NCBI GenBank assembly: GCA_025929805.1
Contig: JAICPP010000012.1
Span: 1-26,123, forward strand
Source of the DNA: Gemmatimonadales bacterium
GTDB taxonomy: Bacteria; Gemmatimonadota; Gemmatimonadetes; Gemmatimonadales; GWC2-71-9
Reading direction: 5' to 3'
DNA length: 26,123 nt
The position numbers were made by a program, and so were the translations under genes. Below the pieces are notes generated by a model. It saw only the letters and a program-made list of their open reading frames with translations, made no database searches and had not been told where the DNA came from. Positions 6,725-17,837 of the stretch are shown one piece after another (the first letter of the stretch is position 1; each line of letters begins with the position of its first letter).

Positions 6725-7387
6725 TCACAGCTCCAACGCCCGCCAGAGATACCAACTGGCTACGCTGCGGTACGGGCGCCACCGCCGGCCCCGGCGAACC
6801 ATGGTCTCCGCGTCGGGCAACTTTCCTCGGCGAAATGTGAGGGCGAAGCCCTTCCGCACACCCAGATCGTTCAGGGGAAGGACATCGGGGCGGCCGAGCC
6901 GAAAGATGAGCAGCATCTCCACCGTCCAGCGACCAATGCCACGAACAGTGGTCAAACGCTGGATGATCTCCTCGTCGTCCATGCGACGGATTTTTGCGAG
7001 GGAAGGAACCGTACCGTCCAACGTGCGCGCCGCCAGATCCTTGAGGGCCGCGGTCTTGGCCGCCGAAAGCCCGGCCTGTCGCAATCTCTCTGGTGAGATG
7101 TCGAGCAAGGCGCGGGGTGGGGGAAAGCCTCGCTGGCCCGAGGCCTGGATCACCCTTGCCAGAATCGTGGCGGCCGCTTTGCCGGTCAGCTGCTGGTAAA
7201 CGATGGAACGCGCCAGTGCCGCGAAGAGGCTTTGAGTGGGCTCCGGCCGCATCGAGAATGGGCCGACCCTGGCCATCAGGTCACCCAATTTAGAGTCGGC
7301 CTCGGCCAGGCATCGGCAGGCGAGACCGGGGTCGTACGCCAGACCTTCCCACTGGGAAGTACTGGTGGAGAGAGCGGGTAAGGCCAT
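6725..7387 (-). CDS. alkA: DNA-3-methyladenine glycosylase II-type (AlkA family, HhH-GPD)
   Basis: 220 residues from ATG 7387; GTG 7402 is in frame and would add five residues. The protein is the helical HhH-GPD core without the N-terminal domain of E. coli AlkA. It has 'LFAALARSIVYQQLTGKAAATI', a helix-hairpin-helix 'LTTVRGIGRWTVEMLLIF' and the catalytic Asp in 'LPLNDLGVRKG' (about residue 174). The C-terminal 'WRPYRSVASWYLWRALE' is the usual AlkA ending. The enzyme excises alkylated purines by flipping the base and breaking the N-glycosidic bond with the Asp. No four-Cys iron-sulfur loop is present, so it is not an EndoIII/MutY type. It lies 18 nt downstream of the EamA gene and ends in a strong terminator. 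Confidence 0.88.
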   Translation of the reverse strand: MALPALSTSTSQWEGLAYDPGLACRCLAEADSKLGDLMARVGPFSMRPEPTQSLFAALARSIVYQQLTGKAAATILARVIQASGQRGFPPPRALLDISPERLRQAGLSAAKTAALKDLAARTLDGTVPSLAKIRRMDDEEIIQRLTTVRGIGRWTVEMLLIFRLGRPDVLPLNDLGVRKGFALTFRRGKLPDAETMVRRGRRWRPYRSVASWYLWRALEL

Positions 7388-7405
7388 AGCGCAAACATAC
7401 ACTCG

Positions 7406-8245
7406 TCAATTCGGTTCTCGCCCGAACGCCAACAGCACGCTGGCAGCAATTACGAGCAGCGCTCCGCCAATCTGCCAGCCGGTCGGACTGTCGCCGAACA
7501 CCGGGATGGCCAGAAGATGGGTAAACACGATGCCCAGGCTGGATAGCGCAGTCACCGGCGCGGCTCGGTGCAGGGAATAGGCTCGTGTCATTGCGATCTG
7601 CGCGGCACCGCCGGCGACCCCGGCGCCCATGAGGAGCAAACCGCTGTTCCAATCGGGCCAGCGCCAGACCGGAAGGCTCACGATCAGCAGGACTGCCAGA
7701 GCAACCAGGGAAAAATGGAGTACCACGGCTTCGGCGCTCTCTCCAGGACCGATCTTCCGCAGCCAAAGCATGGCCAGCGCATAGAACAGCGCACCCAGCG
7801 TGGCAATGGCCGCGACCGGGAGGGCCAGCGAGAACGTGGGACGCACGACGATAACGATCCCGGCGAACCCGAGCGCCACTCCCAGCGCGACGCGGCCGTT
7901 CACCCGCTCGGCCAGCATCGGGCCGGAGAGGAGCGCGACAAAGATGGGCGCGGTCGAACCGAGGGTCACTGCGTCTCCCAGCGCGATTCGGGTGGATGCC
8001 AAGGCGTAGAAGGTGCAGAGGGCGGCACTGGTGCCATAGACGCTGCGGCGCCAGGCATTGGGTCGGTCGATGATGCGGAGCGAGCTTCCCCGGTACCAGG
8101 CCACGCCTACGGCAATCATGATCCCGATGAGGAATCTTCCGGCCGCCATCTCGGACCAGGGCAGGGTGCGAGCGCCGAGCCGGGTACAGACATTCATGCC
8201 GGCAAAGAAGACTTGTGCGATTGCCATCCAGGCCAGGCCGTTCAC
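7406..8245 (-). CDS. EamA/DMT-family transporter (10 TM)
   Basis: 279 residues; GTG 8245, or ATG 8227 if six residues shorter. Ten hydrophobic helices form two EamA repeats. The first ends with 'ERVNGRVALGVALGFAGIVIVV' and the second with 'GDSPTGWQIGGALLVIAASVLLAFGRE', the typical repeat-closing helices. 'FYALASTRIALGDAVTLGSTAPIFVALLSGPML' in the first half is the family's most conserved stretch. DMT transporters export or import small metabolites (amino acids, S-adenosylmethionine, nucleotide precursors); the cargo cannot be read from sequence. It resides in the inner membrane and is likely co-transcribed with alkA. The leader contains the 9-nt repeat array at 8253-8330, which is pyrimidine-rich in its transcript. 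Confidence 0.88.
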   Translation of the reverse strand: MNGLAWMAIAQVFFAGMNVCTRLGARTLPWSEMAAGRFLIGIMIAVGVAWYRGSSLRIIDRPNAWRRSVYGTSAALCTFYALASTRIALGDAVTLGSTAPIFVALLSGPMLAERVNGRVALGVALGFAGIVIVVRPTFSLALPVAAIATLGALFYALAMLWLRKIGPGESAEAVVLHFSLVALAVLLIVSLPVWRWPDWNSGLLLMGAGVAGGAAQIAMTRAYSLHRAAPVTALSSLGIVFTHLLAIPVFGDSPTGWQIGGALLVIAASVLLAFGREPN

Positions 8246-8252
8246 CGGACAG

Positions 8253-8330
8253 GTCGGAGATGTCGGAGGGGCTGGAGAAGTCGGAGAGAGCTTGCCCTGA
8301 GCGAAGCGAAGGGTCGGAGAGGTTGGAAAG
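8253..8330. repeat. 9-nt tandem array (GTCGGAGAN-type), interrupted by another repeat
   Basis: Four 9-nt units run from 8253 to 8288 (gtcggagat, gtcggaggg, gctggagaa, gtcggagag). Two more follow at 8313-8330 (gtcggagag, gttggaaag). The 24 nt between them (8289-8312) carry most of a different repeat. The array lies in the divergent gap between the EamA transporter and the decarboxylase. Confidence 0.75.
8294..8313. repeat. Dispersed-type short repeat CCCTGAGCGAAGCGAAGGG
   Basis: CCCTGAGCGAAGCGAAGGG (8295-8313) has partly symmetric ends (CCCT/AGGG). I recognise this sequence, and its translation LSEAKG, as a recurrent intergenic repeat in environmental bacterial genomes; copy number cannot be checked here. 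It splits a 9-nt tandem array. Confidence 0.5.
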
Positions 8331-8371
8331 GGATTCGCATCGGATACAAGGTAGTATTTTCGAGCTATCCC

Positions 8372-8404
8372 AGCTCCTAGCTCTCAGCTACTAGATCCTA
8401 GCTC
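8372..8404. repeat. Short CTAG-rich direct repeats before the decarboxylase
   Basis: TCCTAGCTC occurs twice (8375-8383, 8396-8404), with further degenerate AGCT/CTAG words between. This is a low-complexity stretch 11 nt before the decarboxylase start. Confidence 0.45.
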
Positions 8405-8414
8405 CCGGACCACC

Positions 8415-9836
8415 ATGCTCCCCGACGAATTCCGCCGTCACGCGCATCAACTGGCCGATTGGATGGCGGATTACTTCGAGCACGTGGCTCAGCTGCCGGT
8501 CACGCCGGAGCTGCAGCCCGGCGACATCCGCCGCCGCCTCCCATCCGCGCCACCGGAAGAGGCGGAGCCCTTCGAGCGTTTGTTCGCCGATTTCAAATCC
8601 ATCGTGCTCCCCGGGATGACGCTGTGGAATCATCCCGGCTGGTTTGCCTACTTCCCAGCCAACAACAGTCCGCCTTCGGTCCTGGCGGAGATGCTGACCG
8701 CCACGCTCGGGGCCCAATGCATGTCGTGGGCGACCTCTCCCGCCGCCACCGAGCTGGAGCAAGTGGTTATGGAGTGGCTCCGGCAGATGATCGGTCTGCC
8801 GGATCAGTTTGTCGGCGTCATTCAGGACACTGCTTCAACCGCCACACTGGTGGCAGTGCTCTGTGCCCGTGAACGGGCGACGGCTCACCGAGCGGGCTCC
8901 ACGGGCCTCGGCGCAACTGGTGCCCTGCTTACCGTGTATGCCTCGACCGAGGCGCACTCCTCGGTGGATAAAGCGGTCAAGCTCGCGGGCTATGGGTTGG
9001 AGCAACTCCGACGGATCCCGGTCGACACGGCGTATGCCATGCAACCGGAAGCACTCGCTCGCGCGATCGCAGCCGATCTGGCCGCGGGGCATGTCCCTGC
9101 GTGCGTGGTCGCGACGGTGGGGACGACCTCCTCGACCGCAATCGACCCGCTGCCCGAGATCGCCACGATATGCGCACGCCATGGCATCTGGCTCCACCTG
9201 GACGCGGCATATGCCGGCACTGCCGCCATCCTTCCGGAGCTTCGGCGCCACTTCGAAGGCCTGGAGCAGGCCGACAGCTTCGTCTTCAACCCGCACAAGT
9301 GGATGCTGGTCAACTTCGACTGCAGCGCGTACTTCGTTCGTGATCCCCAGACCCTGCTCCGCACCTTCGAGATCGCTCCCGAATACCTTCGTACCCGGCA
9401 GGACGCTCAGGTAGTGAATTTCCGGGACTGGGGGATTCAGCTGGGCCGCCGGTTCCGGGCGCTCAAGCTCTGGTTTGTCATCCGAAGCTATGGGGTGGAG
9501 GGGCTGCGCCGGCTGGTGAGAAATCACATCCAGCTGGCCCAGGAGCTAGCCAGCCGCATCGAAGCTACTTCGAACTTCGAGCTACTCGCACCGGTGCCGT
9601 TTGGCCTGGTCTGCTTTCGATTTCGCCCGCCAGGAGTGACGGCAAGCTCCGCCATAGACGATGCCAACCGGGAATTGCTGGCTCGGGTCAACTCGACCCG
9701 GCGAGTCCACCTGACGCACACTCTGCTCGATGGCCGCTACACGATCCGGATGGCAATCGGGCAACGGCAGACCCAGCTGAAGCATGTGGAGGAGGCGTGG
9801 AGGTTGATTCAGGAGGCGGCGAGTGGGCTCTACCCG

Positions 9837-9863
<27 letters not shown>
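8415..9863 (+). CDS. Aromatic-L-amino-acid decarboxylase-type PLP enzyme (group II)
   Basis: 482 residues, the usual length for animal and bacterial aromatic amino acid decarboxylases; ATG 8415 with GGA at 6 nt. Visible motifs are 'NHPGWFAYFPANNSPPSVLAEML', 'STEAHSSVDKA' (the His that stacks on PLP), 'HLDAAYAG' (Asp to pyridine N), 'FNPHKWMLVNFDCSA' with the Schiff-base Lys295, and the catalytic-loop tyrosine Y324 in 'APEYLRT'. The Lys-to-Tyr spacing of 29 equals the human K303-Y332 spacing, so simple decarboxylation (to tryptamine, tyramine, dopamine or phenethylamine) is expected rather than aldehyde synthesis. 'GRRFRALKLWFVIRSYG' follows as in the family. Cytosolic, a single-gene unit. Its last 27 bp overlap the end of uvrA on the other strand. 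Confidence 0.92.
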
Positions 9864-12650
<2,787 letters not shown>

Positions 12651-12668
12651 GGTGAAGAGTAGCGGAGA

Positions 12669-12751
12669 GTCGGGGAAGCGGGGAGGCAGGGAAGGGGGGC
12701 TACGCGAATATTCAGCTCGTGCTTGCTTCCCGGCTTCCCTGCTTCCCCGCT
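12669..12751. repeat. Inverted pair of 8-nt G-rich arrays around GAATATTC
   Basis: Units of the type GCGGGGAA/GCAGGGAA run at 8-nt period from about 12669 to 12694, and on the opposite strand from 12751 back to about 12724. The arms agcggggaggcagggaag (12677-12694) and cttccctgcttccccgct (12734-12751) match at 17 of 18 positions as an inverted repeat. The palindrome GAATATTC (12706-12713) lies near the centre. This fills the divergent gap between uvrA and the AglD-type gene. Confidence 0.75.
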
Positions 12752-12764
12752 AAGTTCCTGATTC

Positions 12765-13850
12765 ATGTCCCGTCTTCTGACCCCCAAGCTGCTGCTGCGC
12801 GGCTTCGAAGTCTTCGTGGTCGCCTCGCTTGCCGGGTTCGGGGTCACCCTCCTTTACGGAAACGATCTTCCTGCCTTCCTGGCTGCGCTGCGGCGACTCC
12901 ACTGGATCTGGGTGTTCGCCGGGTTGGGACTGGCTTCGATGGACTGGATCGCCGGCGGTCTGCGGCTCTGGGTGGTGGCTCGTCACGTCTACCCCAACCC
13001 CCCCCTCAAGGGAATGATCCTGGCCGGCGGAATGGGTGCGTGGGCGGCTTACATCACGCCCCTCAACTCCGGAGCCGGCCCCATGACGATGTACACGATG
13101 CGGCGGTATGGAGTACCCCTCCCGGTGGCGGTTACCTCCACCTTCATGAGCTTCGTTGCCACCATCCTGTTCTTTGCCATTGCTGGACCTTTGGCGGTGG
13201 TGTTTGGAGCCGGCCGGTCTCTGGGCCAGCGGGGTAATGTGCTGGGGCTCTCCCTGTTCGATCTGTTTCTCGGCAGTCTCACCATCATCGCCGCTATCGG
13301 GATTCTCATGGCGGTGGTGCTGTTCTTCCCTCGTTTCGTGCGCGATCTGATCCACCGTGCCGCCGAAGCGATTGGTCGGCGGAGCCGGCGGGTTGCAGCC
13401 AGACTGCAAAAACTTCAGGCGGGGATCGATCAAGCGCATGAGAGCGTGGTCGCGTTCAATAGTCTGCGAGGTTGGTTGGCACTCTTCTGGGCCACGATCC
13501 TGTCGGGACCGTCGCATGCCAACAAGCTGCTGGCCGGATACGTGGCACTGCGGGCGCTCGGAATCCACCCCAACTTCGTGGATATCCTGCTGGTCCAGAC
13601 CCTGGTGATGTTTCTCCTGTACTTTGCGCCTACACCCGGCGCGTCCGGGGTGGGAGAGTTGCTTTCCGCGGCTGTCATGTCATCGTACGTGCCCCGCGAG
13701 CTCACCCCGATCTACATCCTTATCTGGCGCTTAACCCTGAGCTACTTCACCATTGGTTTCGGGTTTCTAGTGTTTTCCGGGTGGGTTCGCCGCGGGCTAC
13801 AGGGCGTAGCGGAGCCGGGGCTGGGCGACCCGGCGGGACAAGAGACGTGA
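12765..13850 (+). CDS. Lysylphosphatidylglycerol synthase TM-region / AglD-type (UPF0104) membrane protein
   Basis: 361 residues with about eight hydrophobic helices and short loops. The start at ATG 12765 has no obvious ribosome-binding site. Diagnostic stretches include 'ASMDWIAGGLRLWVVARHV' followed by 'AGGMGAWAAYITPLNSGAGPMTMYTMRRYG', and the late 'TPGASGVGELLSAAVM', which corresponds to the 'P.PGG.G..E' motif of this superfamily (the MprF flippase half and archaeal AglD relatives). These proteins move lipid-linked molecules across the inner membrane or have undefined roles. The catalytic aminoacyl-transfer domain of MprF is absent. Its TGA overlaps the GTG of the following ABC exporter by 4 nt, so the two are translationally coupled, which suggests a shared lipid-handling task. 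Confidence 0.82.
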   Translation: MSRLLTPKLLLRGFEVFVVASLAGFGVTLLYGNDLPAFLAALRRLHWIWVFAGLGLASMDWIAGGLRLWVVARHVYPNPPLKGMILAGGMGAWAAYITPLNSGAGPMTMYTMRRYGVPLPVAVTSTFMSFVATILFFAIAGPLAVVFGAGRSLGQRGNVLGLSLFDLFLGSLTIIAAIGILMAVVLFFPRFVRDLIHRAAEAIGRRSRRVAARLQKLQAGIDQAHESVVAFNSLRGWLALFWATILSGPSHANKLLAGYVALRALGIHPNFVDILLVQTLVMFLLYFAPTPGASGVGELLSAAVMSSYVPRELTPIYILIWRLTLSYFTIGFGFLVFSGWVRRGLQGVAEPGLGDPAGQET

Positions 13851-15631
13851 CCGAGCAAGATGATGTAGTAGACCGGGCCTACGACGCAGCCCTGCTGCGC
13901 CGGCTGTTGGTCTATCTGCGACCGTACCGGAAGCTCACCGCACTGGCGGTCCTGCTGCTGCTGGCCGGCGCCGGCCTGGCGCTGGTCGGTCCAGCCCTCA
14001 CCCAGCGCGCCCTCGATGTAGCTATTCCGAACCGGGACCTCGGCCTGCTCGGCACGCTGGCGGTGATTTACCTCGCGGCACTGGTCCTCGACTTTCTGGT
14101 GGAGTACGGGCAGACCTTCTTGACCGCGTATGTGGGCCAGCGGGTCATGTACGACCTGAGAATGCAGATCTTCGAGCATCTCCAGCGTCTCAGCATCAGC
14201 TACTTCGACCGCAATCCAGTGGGCCGGCTCATGACCCGGGTCACCTCCGATGTGGAGACCCTGAACGAGCTGTTCTCGTCGGGAGTGGTTACTGTGTTCG
14301 GCGACGTGTTCACCCTGCTCGCCATCATGACCATGATGCTGCTGGTCGACTGGCGCCTGGCTCTGGTGACCTTTTCGGTGATTCCGCTGGTCTGGCTCAC
14401 GGCCACGCTCTTCCGGCGCCATGTGCGCCAGGCCTTCCGTGACATCCGGCTTCGACTGGCCCGGCTGAACTCCTACCTGCAGGAACGGCTGTCCGGCATG
14501 CGGGTGGTGCAGCTGTTCGGGCGGGAGCAAGACTCAGCCGCGAAGTTTGCTCAGCTCAACCGCGAGCACCTTCAGGCTCACCTCCGGTCCATCACGATCT
14601 ATGCGGTCTTCTTCCCAGTAGTCGAAGTGCTGACCGCGATCGCCATGGCGTTGCTGCTCTATTATGGGGGGTTCCGTACGCTGAGTGGCACGCTGACCGT
14701 TGGCGTTCTGGCCGCCTTCATCCAGCTCACCCGACGATTCTTCCAGCCATTGCAGGACCTTTCGGAGAAATTCAATCTACTGCAGAGCGCGATGGCCTCC
14801 TCTGAACGAGTGTTCGCCCTGCTGGATGAACCGGTCGCGGTGGCCGAGCCCACCCACCCGAGCCAGTTGCCCCGACCGGTCCGAGGTGAGGTTCGGTTCG
14901 AGGGAGTGTGGTTCCGCTACAGTGCAGATGGTCCCTGGGTGCTTCGGGATGTCTCCTTCACCGCCTCTCCTGGCCAAACCGTGGCACTGGTGGGACATAC
15001 CGGAGCAGGAAAGACCACGATTGTGAACCTGCTGCTCCGCTTCTACGACCCGGACCGGGGGCGCATCCTGATCGATGGCGTCGATATCCGCCAGCTCTCT
15101 ACCGCGGACTTGCGGTCACTCATCGGATTTGTGCAGCAGGACCTTTTCCTGTTTGTGGGCGACATCCTGCACAATCTCACCCTCGACGCACCCATCCCGG
15201 CGGAAATGGCTCGTGAGGCCGCGAGGCGGGTGGGGGCCGACCGTTTCATCGACCGTTTGCCCGCAGGCTACGGACACCGGTTGGGGGAACGGGGGCGAAG
15301 CCTGAGTGTGGGCGAGCGCCAATTGCTGAGCTTTGCGCGCGCGCTGGCGCTGGACCCGACCATCCTGGTCCTGGATGAGGCAACCAGCTCGGTGGACGCA
15401 CAGGCGGAAGGTCTGATTCAGCACGCCATCGCCGAGCTGATGGCGGGTCGTACCAGCATCGTCGTGGCACACCGGCTCAGCACGATCCTTCACGCCGACG
15501 AGATCCTGGTGCTGCAGCACGGGGAGATCCGGGAGCGGGGGAGCCACCGAGAGTTGCTGGCCAAGCAGGGTCTCTATTATCGATTGTATCAGCTGCAGTT
15601 GCGAGGCCAGGAAGTCCGGAAGATCGCTTAG
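13847..15631 (+). CDS. MsbA-like ABC exporter (TMD-NBD half-transporter)
   Basis: 594 residues. I chose GTG 13847 because it overlaps the previous stop (GTGA) and gives a standard length. An N-terminal six-helix exporter domain (about residues 25-320) contains 'FEHLQRLSISYFDRNPVGRLMTRVTSDVETL', the coupling-helix region typical of MsbA/LmrA-type proteins. The ATPase follows: Walker A GHTGAGKTT near residue 384, Q-loop 'IGFVQQDLFLF', signature LSVGERQ (Gly to Val in LSGGQ-like), Walker B 'TILVLDEATSSVD' and H-loop 'VAHRLST'. It should act as a homodimer exporting a lipid or hydrophobic compound from the inner membrane. Pairing with the AglD-type protein favours a lipid cargo; this is inference. 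Confidence 0.92.
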   Translation: MTEQDDVVDRAYDAALLRRLLVYLRPYRKLTALAVLLLLAGAGLALVGPALTQRALDVAIPNRDLGLLGTLAVIYLAALVLDFLVEYGQTFLTAYVGQRVMYDLRMQIFEHLQRLSISYFDRNPVGRLMTRVTSDVETLNELFSSGVVTVFGDVFTLLAIMTMMLLVDWRLALVTFSVIPLVWLTATLFRRHVRQAFRDIRLRLARLNSYLQERLSGMRVVQLFGREQDSAAKFAQLNREHLQAHLRSITIYAVFFPVVEVLTAIAMALLLYYGGFRTLSGTLTVGVLAAFIQLTRRFFQPLQDLSEKFNLLQSAMASSERVFALLDEPVAVAEPTHPSQLPRPVRGEVRFEGVWFRYSADGPWVLRDVSFTASPGQTVALVGHTGAGKTTIVNLLLRFYDPDRGRILIDGVDIRQLSTADLRSLIGFVQQDLFLFVGDILHNLTLDAPIPAEMAREAARRVGADRFIDRLPAGYGHRLGERGRSLSVGERQLLSFARALALDPTILVLDEATSSVDAQAEGLIQHAIAELMAGRTSIVVAHRLSTILHADEILVLQHGEIRERGSHRELLAKQGLYYRLYQLQLRGQEVRKIA

Positions 15632-15701
15632 GTTTCGCTTGCCTCGCTCCAAGCCGGCGGATACGTTTCTCCGTCTCGACTTTTCTCCTCGGGATCAATC
15701 G

Positions 15702-17042
15702 ATGATCCAACTCGAACTCGGCGGCGAGCGGTATGCCATTGCCGCCGGCGAGACCGCCATCGGATCGGCGGCCGACAACAAGGTGGTGCTGGCGGGCGAA
15801 GGGGTGCAGCCGCGGCATGCAGTGGTTCAGGCAACTCAATCCGGAACGGCAGCCATTCGAGTGGTGGCGCCAGATGCCGAAGTGAGAGTCAACGGGGTGC
15901 GCCTGGGTGCGGAGCCCACACCGCTGCTCCATGGCGACAAGATCGCGATCGGAAACCACGAGCTCCGGGTGGTGGATTCCACCCGGGGAGGCAGCACTCA
16001 GCTGTTCGACTCGGGGGCCTTCGCCGATCTGGCGCCACCCAAGAGCTCCAAGCCCGCTGCGGGAAGGACCGGTGGGCGGCTGGTGTGTCTCACCGATGGG
16101 CGCGAGTACACGATCGGGACCGGACGCCTCACTCTGGGCCGCGATGCCGCCTCGGACGTGGTGGTGTCGGGTCACGAAGTCTCCCGACATCATGCTGAGA
16201 TCCGGTCCGAGGCTGAGGGTTACGTGCTGGTCGATTTGAGTGCAAATGGCACGTTGGTGAATGGCCAACGCATCGGGAAGACCCACCTGTTAGCCCGGGC
16301 CGATGTGATCCGGATCGGGAACGACGAGTTCCGCTTCTACGCTGACGCGGCGGCTCCCCCTCCGCCGCCACCCCCGGAAACGCCCAACCTCCATCCTGCC
16401 GGAGCGGCGCAGCGTCTCTCCGATACCATGCACGGCATCCCGGTCACTCCGGCGTCGGCCGTAGCCGCACCACTTGCCTCGCTCTTGTTTCGGAGTGGCG
16501 ACCTGAAAGGCCGGCGGCTCCCGATCAAGGTACCCGCCGTCAATATCGGACGGGGAGACTACAACGATATCGTAATCGCCGATCCCAGCGTGAGCACCAT
16601 GCACGCCAAGCTGCAGCGTCGCGAAGCCATCTGGATCCTCACCGATATGGGATCCACCAATGGGACCTTTGTCGAAGGCGAGCGGTTGACCGGGGAAATC
16701 GCGCTGGGCCCGGGAACGACTCTCAAGTTCGGCGATGTCTCGGCTCTGTTTGAGCCGCTGGACGAGACGGTTCCTCCCGAGCGGGCCGCCAACACCCGGA
16801 TGATGTCCCGGATCGAGCCCGAGGCCCCCCGGGCCAAACCCACGGCAGCCCAGGGCCACCAACCGGCCGGCCAGGAATCGCCTGTCGCAGTCGAGCCGGA
16901 CCCCGCTGCCGCCCGACCTCGCCCCCGGCCGCGCCGGCCGATCCACATGGCGCCGCCCCGACCCAAGAGTCCGTCGACGCTGACGGTGGTCGGGCTGGTG
17001 ATTCTGGTGGCGATTCTCGCCTATCTGCTGTCTAGCCTCTAA
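15702..17042 (+). CDS. Tail-anchored protein with three FHA domains
   Basis: 446 residues from ATG 15702; a TTG at 15639 is possible but lacks a ribosome-binding site. There are three forkhead-associated domains, at about residues 18-90, 137-205 and 278-345. FHA2 (LGRDAASDV, SRHHA, SANGTLVNG) and FHA3 (IGRGDYNDI, STMHA, GSTNGTFVEG) keep the Arg, Ser, His and Asn that hold phosphothreonine. FHA1 has IGSAADN and PRHA, so the Arg and Ser are lost. A Pro run (218-226) links FHA2 to FHA3. A Pro/Arg-rich segment precedes one C-terminal helix (426-444), so the FHA domains should face the cytoplasm. It likely recruits phosphorylated partners to the membrane. The PP2C gene starts 10 nt after its stop. 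Confidence 0.9.
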   Translation: MIQLELGGERYAIAAGETAIGSAADNKVVLAGEGVQPRHAVVQATQSGTAAIRVVAPDAEVRVNGVRLGAEPTPLLHGDKIAIGNHELRVVDSTRGGSTQLFDSGAFADLAPPKSSKPAAGRTGGRLVCLTDGREYTIGTGRLTLGRDAASDVVVSGHEVSRHHAEIRSEAEGYVLVDLSANGTLVNGQRIGKTHLLARADVIRIGNDEFRFYADAAAPPPPPPPETPNLHPAGAAQRLSDTMHGIPVTPASAVAAPLASLLFRSGDLKGRRLPIKVPAVNIGRGDYNDIVIADPSVSTMHAKLQRREAIWILTDMGSTNGTFVEGERLTGEIALGPGTTLKFGDVSALFEPLDETVPPERAANTRMMSRIEPEAPRAKPTAAQGHQPAGQESPVAVEPDPAAARPRPRPRRPIHMAPPRPKSPSTLTVVGLVILVAILAYLLSSL

Positions 17043-17051
17043 CGGAGTCCC

Positions 17052-17837
17052 GTGCACTTTACCTGCGCCGCTCGCACCGACGTCGGCATTGTCCGTTCGG
17101 GCAATGAGGACAACTATCTCATGCTGGCCGATCACGGCATCTTCATCGTGGCTGACGGCATGGGCGGCCACGCTGCCGGTGAGGTGGCCAGCGAGATGGC
17201 GGTGCGCATCACCTCACAGGCGATTGGCTCCCTCCGTGGGTTGAGCGACGAGGAAGCAGGCGAGCGTGTCAGGACGGCTATTCGAGCGGCCAACGACGCC
17301 ATCTTCGAGCGCACCCTTTCGGAGCAGGACAAGCGCGGCATGGGCACCACCGCCACGGTGCTGGTGCTGCTGCCCCAGCGCTACCTCATCGGGCAGGTGG
17401 GGGACAGCCGCGCCTACCTGTTTCGCAATGGAGGTTTCCAGCAGCTCACCAAGGACCATTCCTATGTGCAGGAGCAGGTGGACGCGGGGCTCCTTACGCC
17501 GGACCAGGCCCGGGTGCATCCCTACAGCAACGTGATCACCCGCTGTGTGGGTGCCGGCACCGACGTGGTGCCCGACATCTACTTCGGCTCATTGGAAAAG
17601 GGCGATATCCTGCTGTTGGCGTCCGATGGGCTTACCGGCATGCTGGAGGACGAGCACCTGCTGCAGATCCTGCGCTCTGATGGAGACCCTCAAGTCTGGG
17701 TCGATCGGATGGTTGTGGAAGCCAACCGTCGGGGTGGGCTCGATAACATAACCGCGATCGTCATTCGCATCGACTCGGTGGACAGCGACACCGGCGAGCA
17801 CCCAACCGTGTCGGCCGCAGCAAGCCAAGGGACATAG
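17052..17837 (+). CDS. PP2C-type serine/threonine protein phosphatase (Stp/PrpC-like)
   Basis: 261 residues; GTG 17052 with GGAG 5 nt upstream. The PPM motifs are complete: 'TDVGIVRSGNEDN' (metal-binding Asp20), 'FIVADGMGGHAAGEVAS' (Asp35, Gly36), 'GMGTTATVLVLL', 'VGDSRAYLFRNGGFQQLTKDHS', 'NVITRCVG', 'ILLLASDGLTGM' and 'RGGLDNITAIVIRI'. This is a Mn/Mg-dependent phosphatase that removes phosphate from Ser/Thr of proteins, the counterpart of PknB-type kinases. Cytosolic. With the FHA protein directly upstream it probably erases the marks that the FHA domains read. No kinase gene is in the window. The stop codon abuts the end of the convergent gene. Confidence 0.95.
   Translation: MHFTCAARTDVGIVRSGNEDNYLMLADHGIFIVADGMGGHAAGEVASEMAVRITSQAIGSLRGLSDEEAGERVRTAIRAANDAIFERTLSEQDKRGMGTTATVLVLLPQRYLIGQVGDSRAYLFRNGGFQQLTKDHSYVQEQVDAGLLTPDQARVHPYSNVITRCVGAGTDVVPDIYFGSLEKGDILLLASDGLTGMLEDEHLLQILRSDGDPQVWVDRMVVEANRRGGLDNITAIVIRIDSVDSDTGEHPTVSAAASQGT

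Noticed and set aside
9384..9422. Possible Tyr-to-Phe change in the decarboxylase catalytic loop
   Set aside because: The Phe in 'VVNFRDW' is not the catalytic position. Counting from the Schiff-base lysine (K295), the catalytic Tyr is Y324 in 'APEYLRT', at the same distance as in the human enzyme.
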